Assembly (NCBI RefSeq): GCF_001905595.1
Contig: NZ_LIXI01000006.1
Coordinates: 372,001 to 436,000 of the forward strand
DNA: 64,000 nucleotides
From: Streptomyces sp. CB00316
GTDB taxonomy: Bacteria > Actinomycetota > Actinomycetes > Streptomycetales > Streptomycetaceae
Direction: 5' to 3'
Shown: positions 7,510 through 15,292 of the stretch, piece after piece
Layout of the letters: each line of letters begins with the position of its first letter
Position numbering within the stretch: the first letter of the stretch is position 1
Position numbers and translations under genes: made by a program
Notes under the pieces: model-generated
Told to the model about the DNA's origin: nothing
Database searches by the model: none
The model's input: the letters and a program-made list of their open reading frames with translations, nothing else

Positions 7510-8819
7510 CGGACCGCACGACCGACTCCTCCCGGCAGGACGGCCGGAAGGCAGACCCCGAGACCATCCGGATCCGTGCGCTGACGCCCGCGCCCCCGGC
7601 CGTCGGGGCTCGGGAACCTTCAGGTCCGCGGGCCGGTCTGCGCGCCGCCCGGCTCGGTCCCGCGGACGTCGTCCGGCTCGGCGGCACCGGCCTGCGGACC
7701 CGCCCGCTGCGGGTCTTCCTGTCCGCCCTCGGCATCGCCATCGGCGTCGCCGCCATGATCGCGGTGGTCGGCATCTCCGGCTCCGGACAGGCGGAGGTGG
7801 ACCGTCGGCTGGACGCCCTCGGCACGAACCTGCTGCGGGTCGCCCCGGGAGAGACTCTCGACGGCGCCGAAGCCGAGCTCCCCGTGGAGTCCGTGGCGAT
7901 GATCGGGCGGATCCCCCCCGTCCAGCAGGTGGCCGCCACCGGATCGACGGGCGCGCACGTCTACCGCAATGACCGCATCGCCATCGGCCGCACCGGCTCC
8001 CTCGACGTCCTGGCGGCCGGCTCCGAGCTGCTCCCGGCTGTCGGCGGCCACATCAGCAAGGGCCGCTGGCTGGACTCCGCGACGGAGGAGTACCCGGCCG
8101 TTGTGCTCGGCGCGACCGCCGCCCAGCGGCTCGACGTGTACACCCCGGGCACCCGGGTCTGGCTCGGCGGCCGTTGGTTCTCGCTGGTGGGCGTCCTCGA
8201 TCCGGTGCAGCTCGCGCCGGAAGTCGACAGTGCCGCGCTGGTCGGCTGGCCTGCGGCCAGGACATACCTCCGCTTCGACGGGCACCCGTCGACGATCTAC
8301 GTCCGGGCGGAGGAGAGCCAGGTCACGTCGGTACGGGCGGTGCTCCCGGCCACGGCCAATCCCGCGAAGCCCGGCGAGGTGCAGATCTCCCGACCCTCCG
8401 ACGCGCTCGCGGCCCGCGAGGCGACCAGGTCAGCTCTTACCGGCCTGCTGCTCGGCCTCGGCGGCGTCGCACTCCTGGTCGGCGGAGTCGGCGTCGGCAA
8501 CACCATGGTCATCTCGGTCCTGGAACGCCGGCCGGAGATCGGTCTGCGTCGGGCCCTGGGGGCGACGAAGGGACAGATCCGCACCCAGTTCGTGACGGAG
8601 TCCCTGCTGCTGTCGCTGATCGGCGGCCTCGGCGGAACCGTGCTCGGGACACTGATCACGGCCGGGTACGCCTTCAGCCGGGACTGGCCGACGGTCGTCC
8701 CCGTCTGGGCGAGCGCGGCCGGCATCGGCTCGACGCTGCTCATCGGCATGATCGCGGGTCTGTACCCGGCGGTCCGGGCGAGCAGGCTGTCACCAACAGA
8801 GGCGCTGTCCGGCACATGA
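7506..8819 (+). CDS. MacB/FtsX-type ABC permease
   Basis: A 437-residue permease with the MacB layout. TM1 is near residues 69-91 after a long cytoplasmic N-terminus. A large extracytoplasmic MacB-PCD domain follows (about 92-310). Three TM segments lie after residue 311, with the FtsX coupling segment ERRPEIGLRRALGATKGQI and C-terminal PAVRASRLSPTEALSGT. With the preceding ATPase and adaptor it should form a tripartite-like export or sensing complex. GTG start overlaps the ATPase stop. Last gene of the operon; a hairpin follows at 8915. Confidence 0.92.
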   Translation: MTDRTTDSSRQDGRKADPETIRIRALTPAPPAVGAREPSGPRAGLRAARLGPADVVRLGGTGLRTRPLRVFLSALGIAIGVAAMIAVVGISGSGQAEVDRRLDALGTNLLRVAPGETLDGAEAELPVESVAMIGRIPPVQQVAATGSTGAHVYRNDRIAIGRTGSLDVLAAGSELLPAVGGHISKGRWLDSATEEYPAVVLGATAAQRLDVYTPGTRVWLGGRWFSLVGVLDPVQLAPEVDSAALVGWPAARTYLRFDGHPSTIYVRAEESQVTSVRAVLPATANPAKPGEVQISRPSDALAAREATRSALTGLLLGLGGVALLVGGVGVGNTMVISVLERRPEIGLRRALGATKGQIRTQFVTESLLLSLIGGLGGTVLGTLITAGYAFSRDWPTVVPVWASAAGIGSTLLIGMIAGLYPAVRASRLSPTEALSGT

Positions 8820-8914
8820 CGGAACGATCGCCGGCCCATCGCCGCAGCCGCGGGAACGAGGGCTCCAAGTCAGCGCTTCAGGAGCATCTGCGTGGTGCCA
8901 TTGGCGTACGAGGC

Positions 8915-8942
8915 AGGGGCGGCCTCCTAGGAGACCGCCCCT
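8915..8942. terminator. Hairpin between convergent permease and SH3-protein genes
   Basis: AGGGGCGG and CCGCCCCT flank an inner CTCC/GGAG pair around a tiny TA loop, giving a nearly perfect 13-bp stem with one mismatch. It lies between two converging genes, so it can end both transcripts. No long T run follows, as is usual in Streptomyces. Confidence 0.7.
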
Positions 8943-8982
8943 GATGTGCTCTTACCTCGACCTGCTCAGCGCTCGCGCGGCA

Positions 8983-9333
8983 TCAGCACTTGGTGTAGCT
9001 GCCACCGTTGCTCAGCAGGTCGTCACGGACCCAGCCGCGGACGCCGGTCGAGTCGTTGCGCAGGTAGGTCCAGGTAGCGCCGTCGTTGCCCACCGTGTAG
9101 CAGTGGTAGTCCAGCGTCTGGGTCGAGTAGGCCACACCGTTGATGGCGCAGCCGGTGCTGGAACCGCTGCGCTGGTTGGCGCCGTTGGCCCACTTGCCCC
9201 ACGAACCGCCGTCCTTGTCCGAGGCGCCGGTACCGCAGTTGGCGTGCGCGGCGGCCGGAGTGGCGGTGGCCATCGGGACGGCCAGGGCGACCATTGCGAC
9301 GGCGGGAAGAATTGCTGCGAGTCGACGCTTCAC
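8983..9333 (-). CDS. Small secreted SH3-like protein
   Basis: A 116-residue exported protein. The signal peptide runs to about residue 29 (A-rich h-region, PAAAHA). The mature domain has four Cys, two of them at or near the ends, and a bacterial SH3-like pattern: Y-H-C-Y-T-V, WTYLRND and GVRGWVRDDLL. The GTG start has a strong GGGGG six bases upstream. It is divergent from the histidine kinase, with 305 bp between it and the leader ORF. It may bind wall or stay soluble, and may be a target of the kinase system. Exact function unknown. Confidence 0.75.
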   Translation of the reverse strand: MKRRLAAILPAVAMVALAVPMATATPAAAHANCGTGASDKDGGSWGKWANGANQRSGSSTGCAINGVAYSTQTLDYHCYTVGNDGATWTYLRNDSTGVRGWVRDDLLSNGGSYTKC

Positions 9334-9504
9334 TTAGAACCCCCAATAGTGTCGTTCGTCGGCACTGCACCCAGGAGCCTGACGGCACCCAGGGGAATGC
9401 AGCGGCCTTCGCACCAACCGAAGTGCGACTGGCATAAACACGATCATCCGCCGTAGTTCCTGAAGAAATGATTCCGCCGCCAACTGGCCGCATTCGGCAC
9501 TTGA

Positions 9505-9534
9505 TTGACCTAAAGTGAGTTGAGCGACGAAAAT
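9505..9534 (+). promoter_or_regulatory. Candidate promoter for the histidine kinase
   Basis: TTGACC (9505-9510) and GAAAAT (9529-9534) are separated by 18 bases and point at the kinase leader ORF about 105 bp downstream. The -35 matches the vegetative consensus well and the -10 moderately. The rest of the divergent region 9334-9638 shows no other convincing site. Confidence 0.35.
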
Positions 9535-9638
9535 CCGCCACTCCTGAGCTGTCGCTGACCAATTCCGCGCCTTTGTGGAACCCCTCCCGCAGCTGGCGGC
9601 CGTCCCGTAGTCCGGGAAACCCGACCGAAGGAGTCCTG

Positions 9639-9683
9639 GTGAGCGCACATGTCCCGAAGTCCGTTGCGGGAGGCCCGCGATGA
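9639..9683 (+). CDS. 14-residue leader ORF overlapping the kinase start
   Basis: GTG at 9639, preceded by GAAGGAGTCCTG, opens a 14-codon frame reading VSAHVPKSVAGGPR. Its TGA overlaps the ATG of the kinase (ATGA at 9680-9683). This is the arrangement expected of translational coupling. It stands where the regulator gene usually lies in such systems, so it may be a relic or a real leader. Confidence 0.35.
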   Translation: MSAHVPKSVAGGPR

Positions 9684-11338
9684 GCTTCCGACTTCGGGTG
9701 CTCGGTGTTCTGATGCTGATCGCCGTGACTGCCACGGCCGCCACCGGCTGGCTCACCCTGCGACAGGCCAACCGGCAGGTGCAGGAGGCCGTCTCGGCCG
9801 GCCAGAAGGAGGTCTCCCAGGTCATCACAGAGCTGCGCGCGTACGGCTTCGCGCACGGCACCTGGGACGAGTTCGCACCGGTGGTCAGCGCGCTGTCGAA
9901 GAACACCGGGCAGCGCGTCCGGGTCGCCACGGAGACCGGCGTCCTGCTCACCGACTCCGACGCCCTCGCGGGCCGCGAGCCGCGCCCGCTGGGCAGTCAG
10001 CCCCCGGTTCTGGTCGACCCGCGCCCGGTGCTGCGGTTCGACCAGGGGCTGACGCCGAGCGCGGTCACGAAGCTGACCGTGGTGGCGATCTTCGAATACC
10101 GCATAGCAGCGGCCGACGCGGCATGCCTGACCCAGGCGGGGGCGGAGATGACGGTCCGCACCGACCGCACGGGCATCCCCGTGGTCACCGCCGAGAACCG
10201 ACCGACCCAGTGCATGGAGCCACAGCCCGCCAACGACTCTCAGCGAGCCCGGGATGCGGCCGCGGCCAAGGTGTGCCAGTCCGTCCAGCCCCTCGTCCCA
10301 TGCCTCCAACGCATATTCAACGAGCGCACCGCCTCCGTCGCCCCGCCCCGTCTCGAAGTGCGCCTCGGATACCAGGACGAGTCCCCGCCCACGATCGCCG
10401 CCGCCCCCACCGTTGCCGTCGCCCTCGGAGTCGCGCTCGCCGCGGTCCTCGGGGCGCTGCTGCTGAGCCGGGCTGTGCTGCGGCCCGTGCGGGCCATGAC
10501 GCTCGCCGCCGAGGGCCTTGGTGAAGGGAATCTGGAGCGGCGCGTTCCGGTCGCCGGGCGGGACGAGATCGCCCAGCTCGGTAGAGCGTTCAACCGTATG
10601 GCGGACTCCATCCAGGCCGGTGAGGACCGCCAGCGCCGCCTCACCGGCGACATCGCGCACGAGCTGCACACTCCGCTCGCCAACCTGCGCGGCTACCTGG
10701 AAGCCCTGCGGGACGGGGTCATCGAGCCGACGCCCGAACTGCTCGACTCGCTCCACGAGGAGGCGCTGCTCCAGCAGCGGATCGTGGACGACCTCCAGGA
10801 CCTCGCGCTCGCCGAGGTCGGCGCGCTGACCTACCACCGCTCCGAGGTCGATCTGCGAGACCTCCTCGAAGCCACCCGCACCGCGTACCGCGCCCACGCC
10901 GGGACGGTCGGCGTGACGCTGGAGGTGGAAGCCCCGCAGCCGGTGTACGTGACCGCCGACGTGGACCGGCTCCGCCAGGTCGTCGGCAACCTCGTCGGCA
11001 ACGCGCTGCGCGCCACGCCGTCCGGCGGGCGCGTGACACTGGCCCTCGTCCCGCGCGACGAGCTGGCCGTCCTCGAGGTGCGGGACACCGGCAAGGGCAT
11101 ACCGGCGGAGCACCTGCCGCGCCTCTTCGACCGCTTCTGGCGGGCGGACGCGTCACGGGGGCGGGCGACCGGCGGCAGCGGTCTCGGCCTGTCGATCGCC
11201 CGGCAGATCGTGACCGACCACCAGGGCACCATCGACGTGAGGAGCACGGTCGGGGTGGGCACGACGTTCACCATCGTCCTGGGCGCGCGCCCGGCCCCGC
11301 CCCTCCGACCCGCTCAGGTTCCGTCCACGAGCCGGTAG
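9680..11338 (+). CDS. Sensor histidine kinase with extracytoplasmic Cys-containing domain
   Basis: A 552-residue two-pass kinase. TM1 is about 7-26 and TM2 about 239-264. The outer domain between them holds four Cys (149, 178, 199, 208) that could form two disulfides. A HAMP domain follows (about 265-317), then the H-box DIAHELHTP with phospho-accepting H327, N-box VGNLVGNALRATP, and G-boxes DTGKGIP and GGSGLGLS. ATG with GGGAGG at good spacing. The nearby ABC module suggests envelope or peptide stress as the signal (inference). Its 3' end overlaps the response regulator on the opposite strand by 25 bp. Confidence 0.92.
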   Translation: MSFRLRVLGVLMLIAVTATAATGWLTLRQANRQVQEAVSAGQKEVSQVITELRAYGFAHGTWDEFAPVVSALSKNTGQRVRVATETGVLLTDSDALAGREPRPLGSQPPVLVDPRPVLRFDQGLTPSAVTKLTVVAIFEYRIAAADAACLTQAGAEMTVRTDRTGIPVVTAENRPTQCMEPQPANDSQRARDAAAAKVCQSVQPLVPCLQRIFNERTASVAPPRLEVRLGYQDESPPTIAAAPTVAVALGVALAAVLGALLLSRAVLRPVRAMTLAAEGLGEGNLERRVPVAGRDEIAQLGRAFNRMADSIQAGEDRQRRLTGDIAHELHTPLANLRGYLEALRDGVIEPTPELLDSLHEEALLQQRIVDDLQDLALAEVGALTYHRSEVDLRDLLEATRTAYRAHAGTVGVTLEVEAPQPVYVTADVDRLRQVVGNLVGNALRATPSGGRVTLALVPRDELAVLEVRDTGKGIPAEHLPRLFDRFWRADASRGRATGGSGLGLSIARQIVTDHQGTIDVRSTVGVGTTFTIVLGARPAPPLRPAQVPSTSR

Positions 11339-12009
11339 CCCCGTCCGTACACCGTCTCCAGCAACCTCGGGCCCCCCGGTGCCTCCAACTTCCGCCGCAG
11401 GTTCATCACGTGCACGTCGACCGTCCGCTCCAGCACGTCCTGATCGAAGCCGAAGACCCGCCCGATGATCTGGGCCCGGGTGAAGACCCGCCCGGGCTCG
11501 CCGGCCAGCGACTCCAGGATGGAGAACTCCTTCGACGTCAGCACCACCGGTCGGCCCGCGACCCGGACCTCGAACCGCGCGGTGTCCAGCTCCACCTCGC
11601 CGACCCGCAGCAGTGTCGTCCCTGCCGACGCCGACTTCCTGGACCGCCTCAGCAGCGCCCTCACCCGCGCGGTCAGCTCGCGCGGGCTGTAGGGCTTGGT
11701 GAGGTAGTCGTCCGCGCCGAGATCGAGCCCGAGGAGCATGTCCTCCTCGGTCCTGCGAGCAGTGAGCAGCAGGATGGGGACGTCCTCGGTGCCTGGCTCG
11801 GTTCTCAGAATGCGGCACACGTCGAGTCCGTCGACGTACGGCAGCATTACGTCTAGCACGATCAGGTCGGGCCGGATCGACCGCGCTCTCTCCAGGACGG
11901 CGCGACCGTCGGCCACGACCTGCACCGCATTGCCTTCCCGTTCCAGGTAGATCCGGATCAGTTGAGACTGTTTCCCGTCATCCTCGGCGACCAGAATTCG
12001 AGCGCTCAA
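11314..12009 (-). CDS. OmpR-family response regulator
   Basis: A 231-residue regulator. The receiver has the acidic pair in VAEDD, phospho-acceptor D53 (LIVLDVMLP) and K105 (YLTKPY). The C-terminal winged helix ends in the typical RTVDVHVMNLRRKLE...VYGRGYRLV. The TTG at 12009 has GGGGGGAAGCG just ahead and gives a family-typical N-terminus; an ATG at 12066 would add 19 unusual residues. It is convergent with the kinase, whereas partner genes are usually in one operon. It may bind the direct repeats at 4855 (inference). Confidence 0.9.
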   Translation of the reverse strand: MSARILVAEDDGKQSQLIRIYLEREGNAVQVVADGRAVLERARSIRPDLIVLDVMLPYVDGLDVCRILRTEPGTEDVPILLLTARRTEEDMLLGLDLGADDYLTKPYSPRELTARVRALLRRSRKSASAGTTLLRVGEVELDTARFEVRVAGRPVVLTSKEFSILESLAGEPGRVFTRAQIIGRVFGFDQDVLERTVDVHVMNLRRKLEAPGGPRLLETVYGRGYRLVDGT

Positions 12010-12231
12010 CGCTTCCCCCCAACGAGATCCTGTTAATTCCAGCACCGTAATACAGAAGTCGAGCATTCCGGTCGCCGGTCACCTCTGTGCGGAGCCAGTC
12101 TGGCGGGCGCGGCCACCGCGCCGCCTTGCAGAGGCGGCGAGGCGCGCGCCGTCGTCGCCGGTGCTGCAACGCCCGGACATCCTCACGTCTTTGTGGGGTA
12201 GGCGGATGACATACCGCTTGGAGGAGGAACC

Positions 12232-12378
12232 ATGTCTGGACTGATCGCCCGGCTCACCCGGTTCAGCCGCAGCCCTCAGGGCCGGCGGACGATCGCGTCG
12301 GCCCGACGTGCCGCGGCCGACCCGCGCAAGCGGGCTCAGGCTCGCCGCCTGTTCGGCCGGCTGCGTGGACGGCGGTGA
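12232..12378 (+). CDS. 48-residue arginine-rich small protein
   Basis: A short gene with a very strong ribosome-binding site (GGAGGAGGAACC before the ATG). The product is highly basic: 16 Arg and one Lys against one acidic residue, starting MSGLIARLTRFSRSPQGRR and ending in an Arg/Leu-rich helix. I recall similar short proteins in Streptomyces with R-S-P-Q-G-R-R near the N-terminus, but know no function. It may be an amphipathic helix or bind nucleic acid. Divergent from the response regulator by 222 bp. Confidence 0.6.
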   Translation: MSGLIARLTRFSRSPQGRRTIASARRAAADPRKRAQARRLFGRLRGRR

Positions 12379-12734
12379 CCCCGACGCTTCGGCGATGACG
12401 CCCGCCCGGTAGTGACGCACGCCGGCGCGGCACCCGGCTCCGCGTGCCGACGACGATGGCCGCCAGTTCGACGGCCGTCGGCGCGCTGAAGTGCTCGCCG
12501 AACACCCAGCCGGAAGCACCGAGGTCCCACGCCTTGGCCAGCGGCACCATGCGGTCGATGTCCAGCGCCGACGGCGCCCTCCGCAATACTCGTGCCCCAT
12601 GAGCAAGTTCCGCGACCTCAACCTCAAGCATCGATGCGGACTGACCTCCGCCCCTCCGGGGTCGTGGCCCTCGTGCGCGGGCGGCGGCTGAGGGGACCGG
12701 GCACCGCCACCCCGGGGATCCGTGGCCATCGGCC
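12379..12734. other. Degenerate stretch with no intact gene
   Basis: No ORF here has both a start site and protein-like composition. On the minus strand around 12473-12570 a short stretch reads DIDRMVPLAKAWDLGASG and VFGEHF, then degrades. It may be debris of an accessory gene that I cannot identify. Confidence 0.3.
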
Positions 12735-12960
12735 TCAGACGGTTTTGAGCAGGCCGCGGAGGTCGGTCATGCGTGTCTTGATGTCGGTGGTCTCGGTGCA
12801 CGCGCCGCAGGTGCCCGGCCACGGACAGGGCGGTCAGGGCGCTGCTGATGGCCTGCTGACCGTAGAGCGGGACCCCGGAAGAGTGAACCGGCCAGTCCCG
12901 AAGCTCGGCCGCCGAAGCTTGAGACCCGAGCCCCGGCCACGCCCTCAGCGCACGCTCGTC
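12735..12960 (-). pseudogene. Frameshifted winged-helix gene remnant
   Basis: One minus-strand frame reads YGQQAISSALTALSVAGHLRRV, like the recognition-helix region of a helix-turn-helix protein. Near 12800 the sense shifts frame and continues as TETTDIKTRMTDLRGLLKTV to a stop at 12735. Together they look like one damaged gene whose 5' end is lost against the YihY gene. The parent family is uncertain. Confidence 0.4.
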
Positions 12961-12970
12961 TGCGACTCCC

Positions 12971-14041
12971 TCAGTCGGAGCGTGGGTCGGCGGGGCCGGT
13001 GTCGCCCATGGCTCTGCGGTCCTCGTCTGTCCACTTGCGGGTGTCGCGGGGGGCGACGTACGGCTCCTCCGTCTGTGGGTGGCCGCCGATGACGGCCCGC
13101 TCACGGGCCATTTCCGCGTCGAGTTCCAGGCCGAGCAGGATCGCCAGGTTGGTGATCCACAGCCAGACCAGGAAGATGATCACGCCTGCCAGAGCGCCGT
13201 AGGTCTTGTTGTACGAACCGAAGTTGGCGACGTAGAAGGCGAAGGCGGCTGATGCCACCATCCAGATCAGCAGCGCCAGCAGGCTGCCCGGCGACACGAA
13301 CTTGAAGCCCCGTCCCTTGGCGTTCGGCGCCGCCCAGTAAAGGAGCGCCAGCATGATGGTCACCAGCAACACCAGGACGGGCCACTTGGCGATCGACCAG
13401 ACGGTCATGGCCGTGTCGCCGACGCCCAGAGCGGTGCCGATCTGGCGTGCGATCCCGCCCGAAAGCACGACGATCAGCGCGCTGACACAAGCCAGAACCA
13501 TGAGCACCAGCGTCAGGCCTACGCGGACCGGGAGCACCTTCCAGGCCGGGCGGCCCTCGGGCACGTCGTACACGGCGTTCGAGGTCCGGATGAACGCGGC
13601 GACGTAACCGGACGCGGACCACAGCGCGGCCAGCAGACCCACGATGGCCATGACCCAGCCGGTTCCACTGCTGGACTGCAGCTGGGTCACCGCGTTGGTG
13701 AGGACGTCACGCGCCGCTCCCGGGGCGAGCTTCTGCATGTTGTCCAGGACGGTCTGCGTGGTCTCCTTGCCCGCGATGCCGAGCAGGGAGACCAGGACCA
13801 GCAGGGCCGGGAACAAGGCCAGGATGCCGTAGTACGTCAGTGCCGCGGCCCGGTCGGTCAGCTGGTCCCGCTTGAACTCCCCCAGCGTGCGTTTCAGTAC
13901 CGCGCCCCACGACCCCTTCCCGAGCTTCGCGGGCGAGTCGGGCGAGTCGGCTGAGTCACGGTCCGCCTGCGCGTGCGAACCGACACCCGGCCGGCCTCCT
14001 TCCGGGCCCAGCCCGTCTTGATCGTGCTGTTCGTTCGCCAT
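12971..14041 (-). CDS. YihY/BrkB-family inner-membrane protein
   Basis: A 356-residue membrane protein. A hydrophilic N-terminus of about 40 residues leads to the family hallmark LTDRAAALTYYGILALFPALLVLVSLLG. About six TM segments follow, ending in YGALAGVIIFLVWLWITNLAILLGLELDAE. The acidic/basic tail of about 45 residues is cytoplasmic. Although once called RNase BN, this family has no shown nuclease activity; a transport role is presumed. It lies 158 bp downstream of the DUF3618 gene on the same strand. ATG 14041 chosen; a GTG at 14050 is the alternative. Confidence 0.88.
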   Translation of the reverse strand: MANEQHDQDGLGPEGGRPGVGSHAQADRDSADSPDSPAKLGKGSWGAVLKRTLGEFKRDQLTDRAAALTYYGILALFPALLVLVSLLGIAGKETTQTVLDNMQKLAPGAARDVLTNAVTQLQSSSGTGWVMAIVGLLAALWSASGYVAAFIRTSNAVYDVPEGRPAWKVLPVRVGLTLVLMVLACVSALIVVLSGGIARQIGTALGVGDTAMTVWSIAKWPVLVLLVTIMLALLYWAAPNAKGRGFKFVSPGSLLALLIWMVASAAFAFYVANFGSYNKTYGALAGVIIFLVWLWITNLAILLGLELDAEMARERAVIGGHPQTEEPYVAPRDTRKWTDEDRRAMGDTGPADPRSD

Positions 14042-14199
14042 AGGTAGCACACAACCTCAAGGGTGGCGGGTAGGCGACCTCACAGCCGCTCGATGCCGCC
14101 GGACGGAGGAGGTGCCCGTGGGGCGGACCCCATAGGTGGAGGGGCCGTACTCGTCGCGGACACACCTCCCGGTGTCGGACCGGTCCTGGAGCGACCGGG

Positions 14200-14850
14200 T
14201 CAGTTACGGGCTTGGCGGGCGGCGTCCTGGCCGACCTCGCGCAATCCCGTTCCCACCTCCTGGCCCGCGTCCCGCGCCGTCTGCCTCGTGGTCTGAGCCG
14301 CCTCCTGCGCGGTGTTCTTCACCGCTTCCACAGCTTCCGTGGCAGGCCCGCGCATTTCCTCTTGGACGTCCTGGGCGACGTCCTGGGCGGTCTGCTTCAC
14401 GGGTTCGAGGAGTTCGTCGGAGCGTTCGCGCAGTTGTGCGCCGACGCGTTCCTCTGCGTCCGTGGTGGGGAGCAACGCGGCGGCGAGCATGCCGGCACCG
14501 AAGGCGATGATGCCCGCTGCGACGGGGCTGCCCTGCGTCTGGCTCGCGATCCGGTCAGGGGCCTGGCGCACGGAGTGGCCCACCTGGTCGGCGGTGTGCT
14601 TGACGGCCTCGCCCGCCTGCCCCGCGGTGTCCGCGACGCCCTGCGTACCTGAGGCCGTGGCGTCCTTGGTGTCGCTCGCCGCGCCCATGACGCGCTCCTT
14701 CACGCGGGTGATCCGCCGCTGCGTGGCGTCCGCCTTGCGCCGGGCGGCCTTTCCCGGGGTCACCTTGTCCGCGAGGCGGTCCACGTTGTGCGCGAGGTGG
14801 GCCCGAGTCTCTTCCACATCGGACTTCAGCTCGTCGGGTTGCGTGCCCAT
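14200..14850 (-). CDS. DUF3618-domain membrane-associated protein
   Basis: A 216-residue protein. The N-terminus PDELKSDVEETRAHLAHNVD is the DUF3618 signature (about residues 4-50). A hydrophobic segment lies near residues 115-133 (AAGIIAFGAGMLAAALLP). The C-terminal third is a long amphipathic helix of Ala/Gln/Thr-rich repeats resembling apolipoprotein or LEA 11-mers (VKNTAQEAAQTTRQTARDAG). AAGGAGGA precedes the ATG, which lies inside the 3' end of the holin-like gene, so translation is likely coupled. Presumed envelope or stress role. Confidence 0.82.
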   Translation of the reverse strand: MGTQPDELKSDVEETRAHLAHNVDRLADKVTPGKAARRKADATQRRITRVKERVMGAASDTKDATASGTQGVADTAGQAGEAVKHTADQVGHSVRQAPDRIASQTQGSPVAAGIIAFGAGMLAAALLPTTDAEERVGAQLRERSDELLEPVKQTAQDVAQDVQEEMRGPATEAVEAVKNTAQEAAQTTRQTARDAGQEVGTGLREVGQDAARQARN

Positions 14851-15278
14851 TGCGCGTCCTCCTTCAGCGTTTGCACGGTGCGTTCGGGCTTGGCGCTGAC
14901 CGTCTGGAGGCGTTTGCGGCCGACCACGAAGAGAAGGGCTCCCACGATCGCCCAGAACCCGGTCACGATCAGCGCCGCCCATGCCAGGTCGACCACGTGC
15001 GCGAGTCCGAAGATCGCGGCCAGGCTGCCCATCAGCAGCACCAGGTGTCCGGCGTACCCGGAGCCGGCGACCATGCCGGCCGCCTTACCCGCTCGGGTCG
15101 CGCTCTCCTTGATCTCGGCCTTGGCCAGCTCGACCTCTTCGCGCACCAGCTGCGTGAGGTCTTCACTGATCTCGCCGACCAGTTCCCCGATGGAAGGATC
15201 CGCCGACGGTGCGCGGGTGGAACCGGCGGGTGAGGCCCCCGGCTGGGCGGGGGCGTGCTCCGAAGATGATGTGACCAC
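14826..15278 (-). CDS. Holin-like (phage holin superfamily III, DUF1469) membrane protein
   Basis: A 150-residue protein. A disordered 30-residue start leads to SIGELVGEISEDLTQLVREEVELAKAEI, typical of the actinobacterial phage_holin_3_6 (DUF1469) family. Two TM helices follow (about 75-95 and 100-122). The C-terminus is basic. Despite the name, these chromosomal proteins are not known lysis proteins. GTG start with GAGGGGAG. It begins 15 bp after the preceding gene's stop and overlaps the next gene by 25 bp, so the three form an operon. Confidence 0.82.
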   Translation of the reverse strand: MVTSSSEHAPAQPGASPAGSTRAPSADPSIGELVGEISEDLTQLVREEVELAKAEIKESATRAGKAAGMVAGSGYAGHLVLLMGSLAAIFGLAHVVDLAWAALIVTGFWAIVGALLFVVGRKRLQTVSAKPERTVQTLKEDAQWARNPTS

Positions 15279-15292
15279 GGCTCGGCTCCCCT

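Noticed and set aside
12473..12631. Minus-strand segment reading like a domain (DIDRMVPLAKAWDLG)
   Set aside because: Too short and degraded to assign; no start or family signature. Noted only as possible debris.
14826..15278. Holin-like gene as a sign of a prophage
   Set aside because: No phage structural, integrase or endolysin genes nearby. This holin family is common on actinobacterial chromosomes with DUF3618 and YihY genes.
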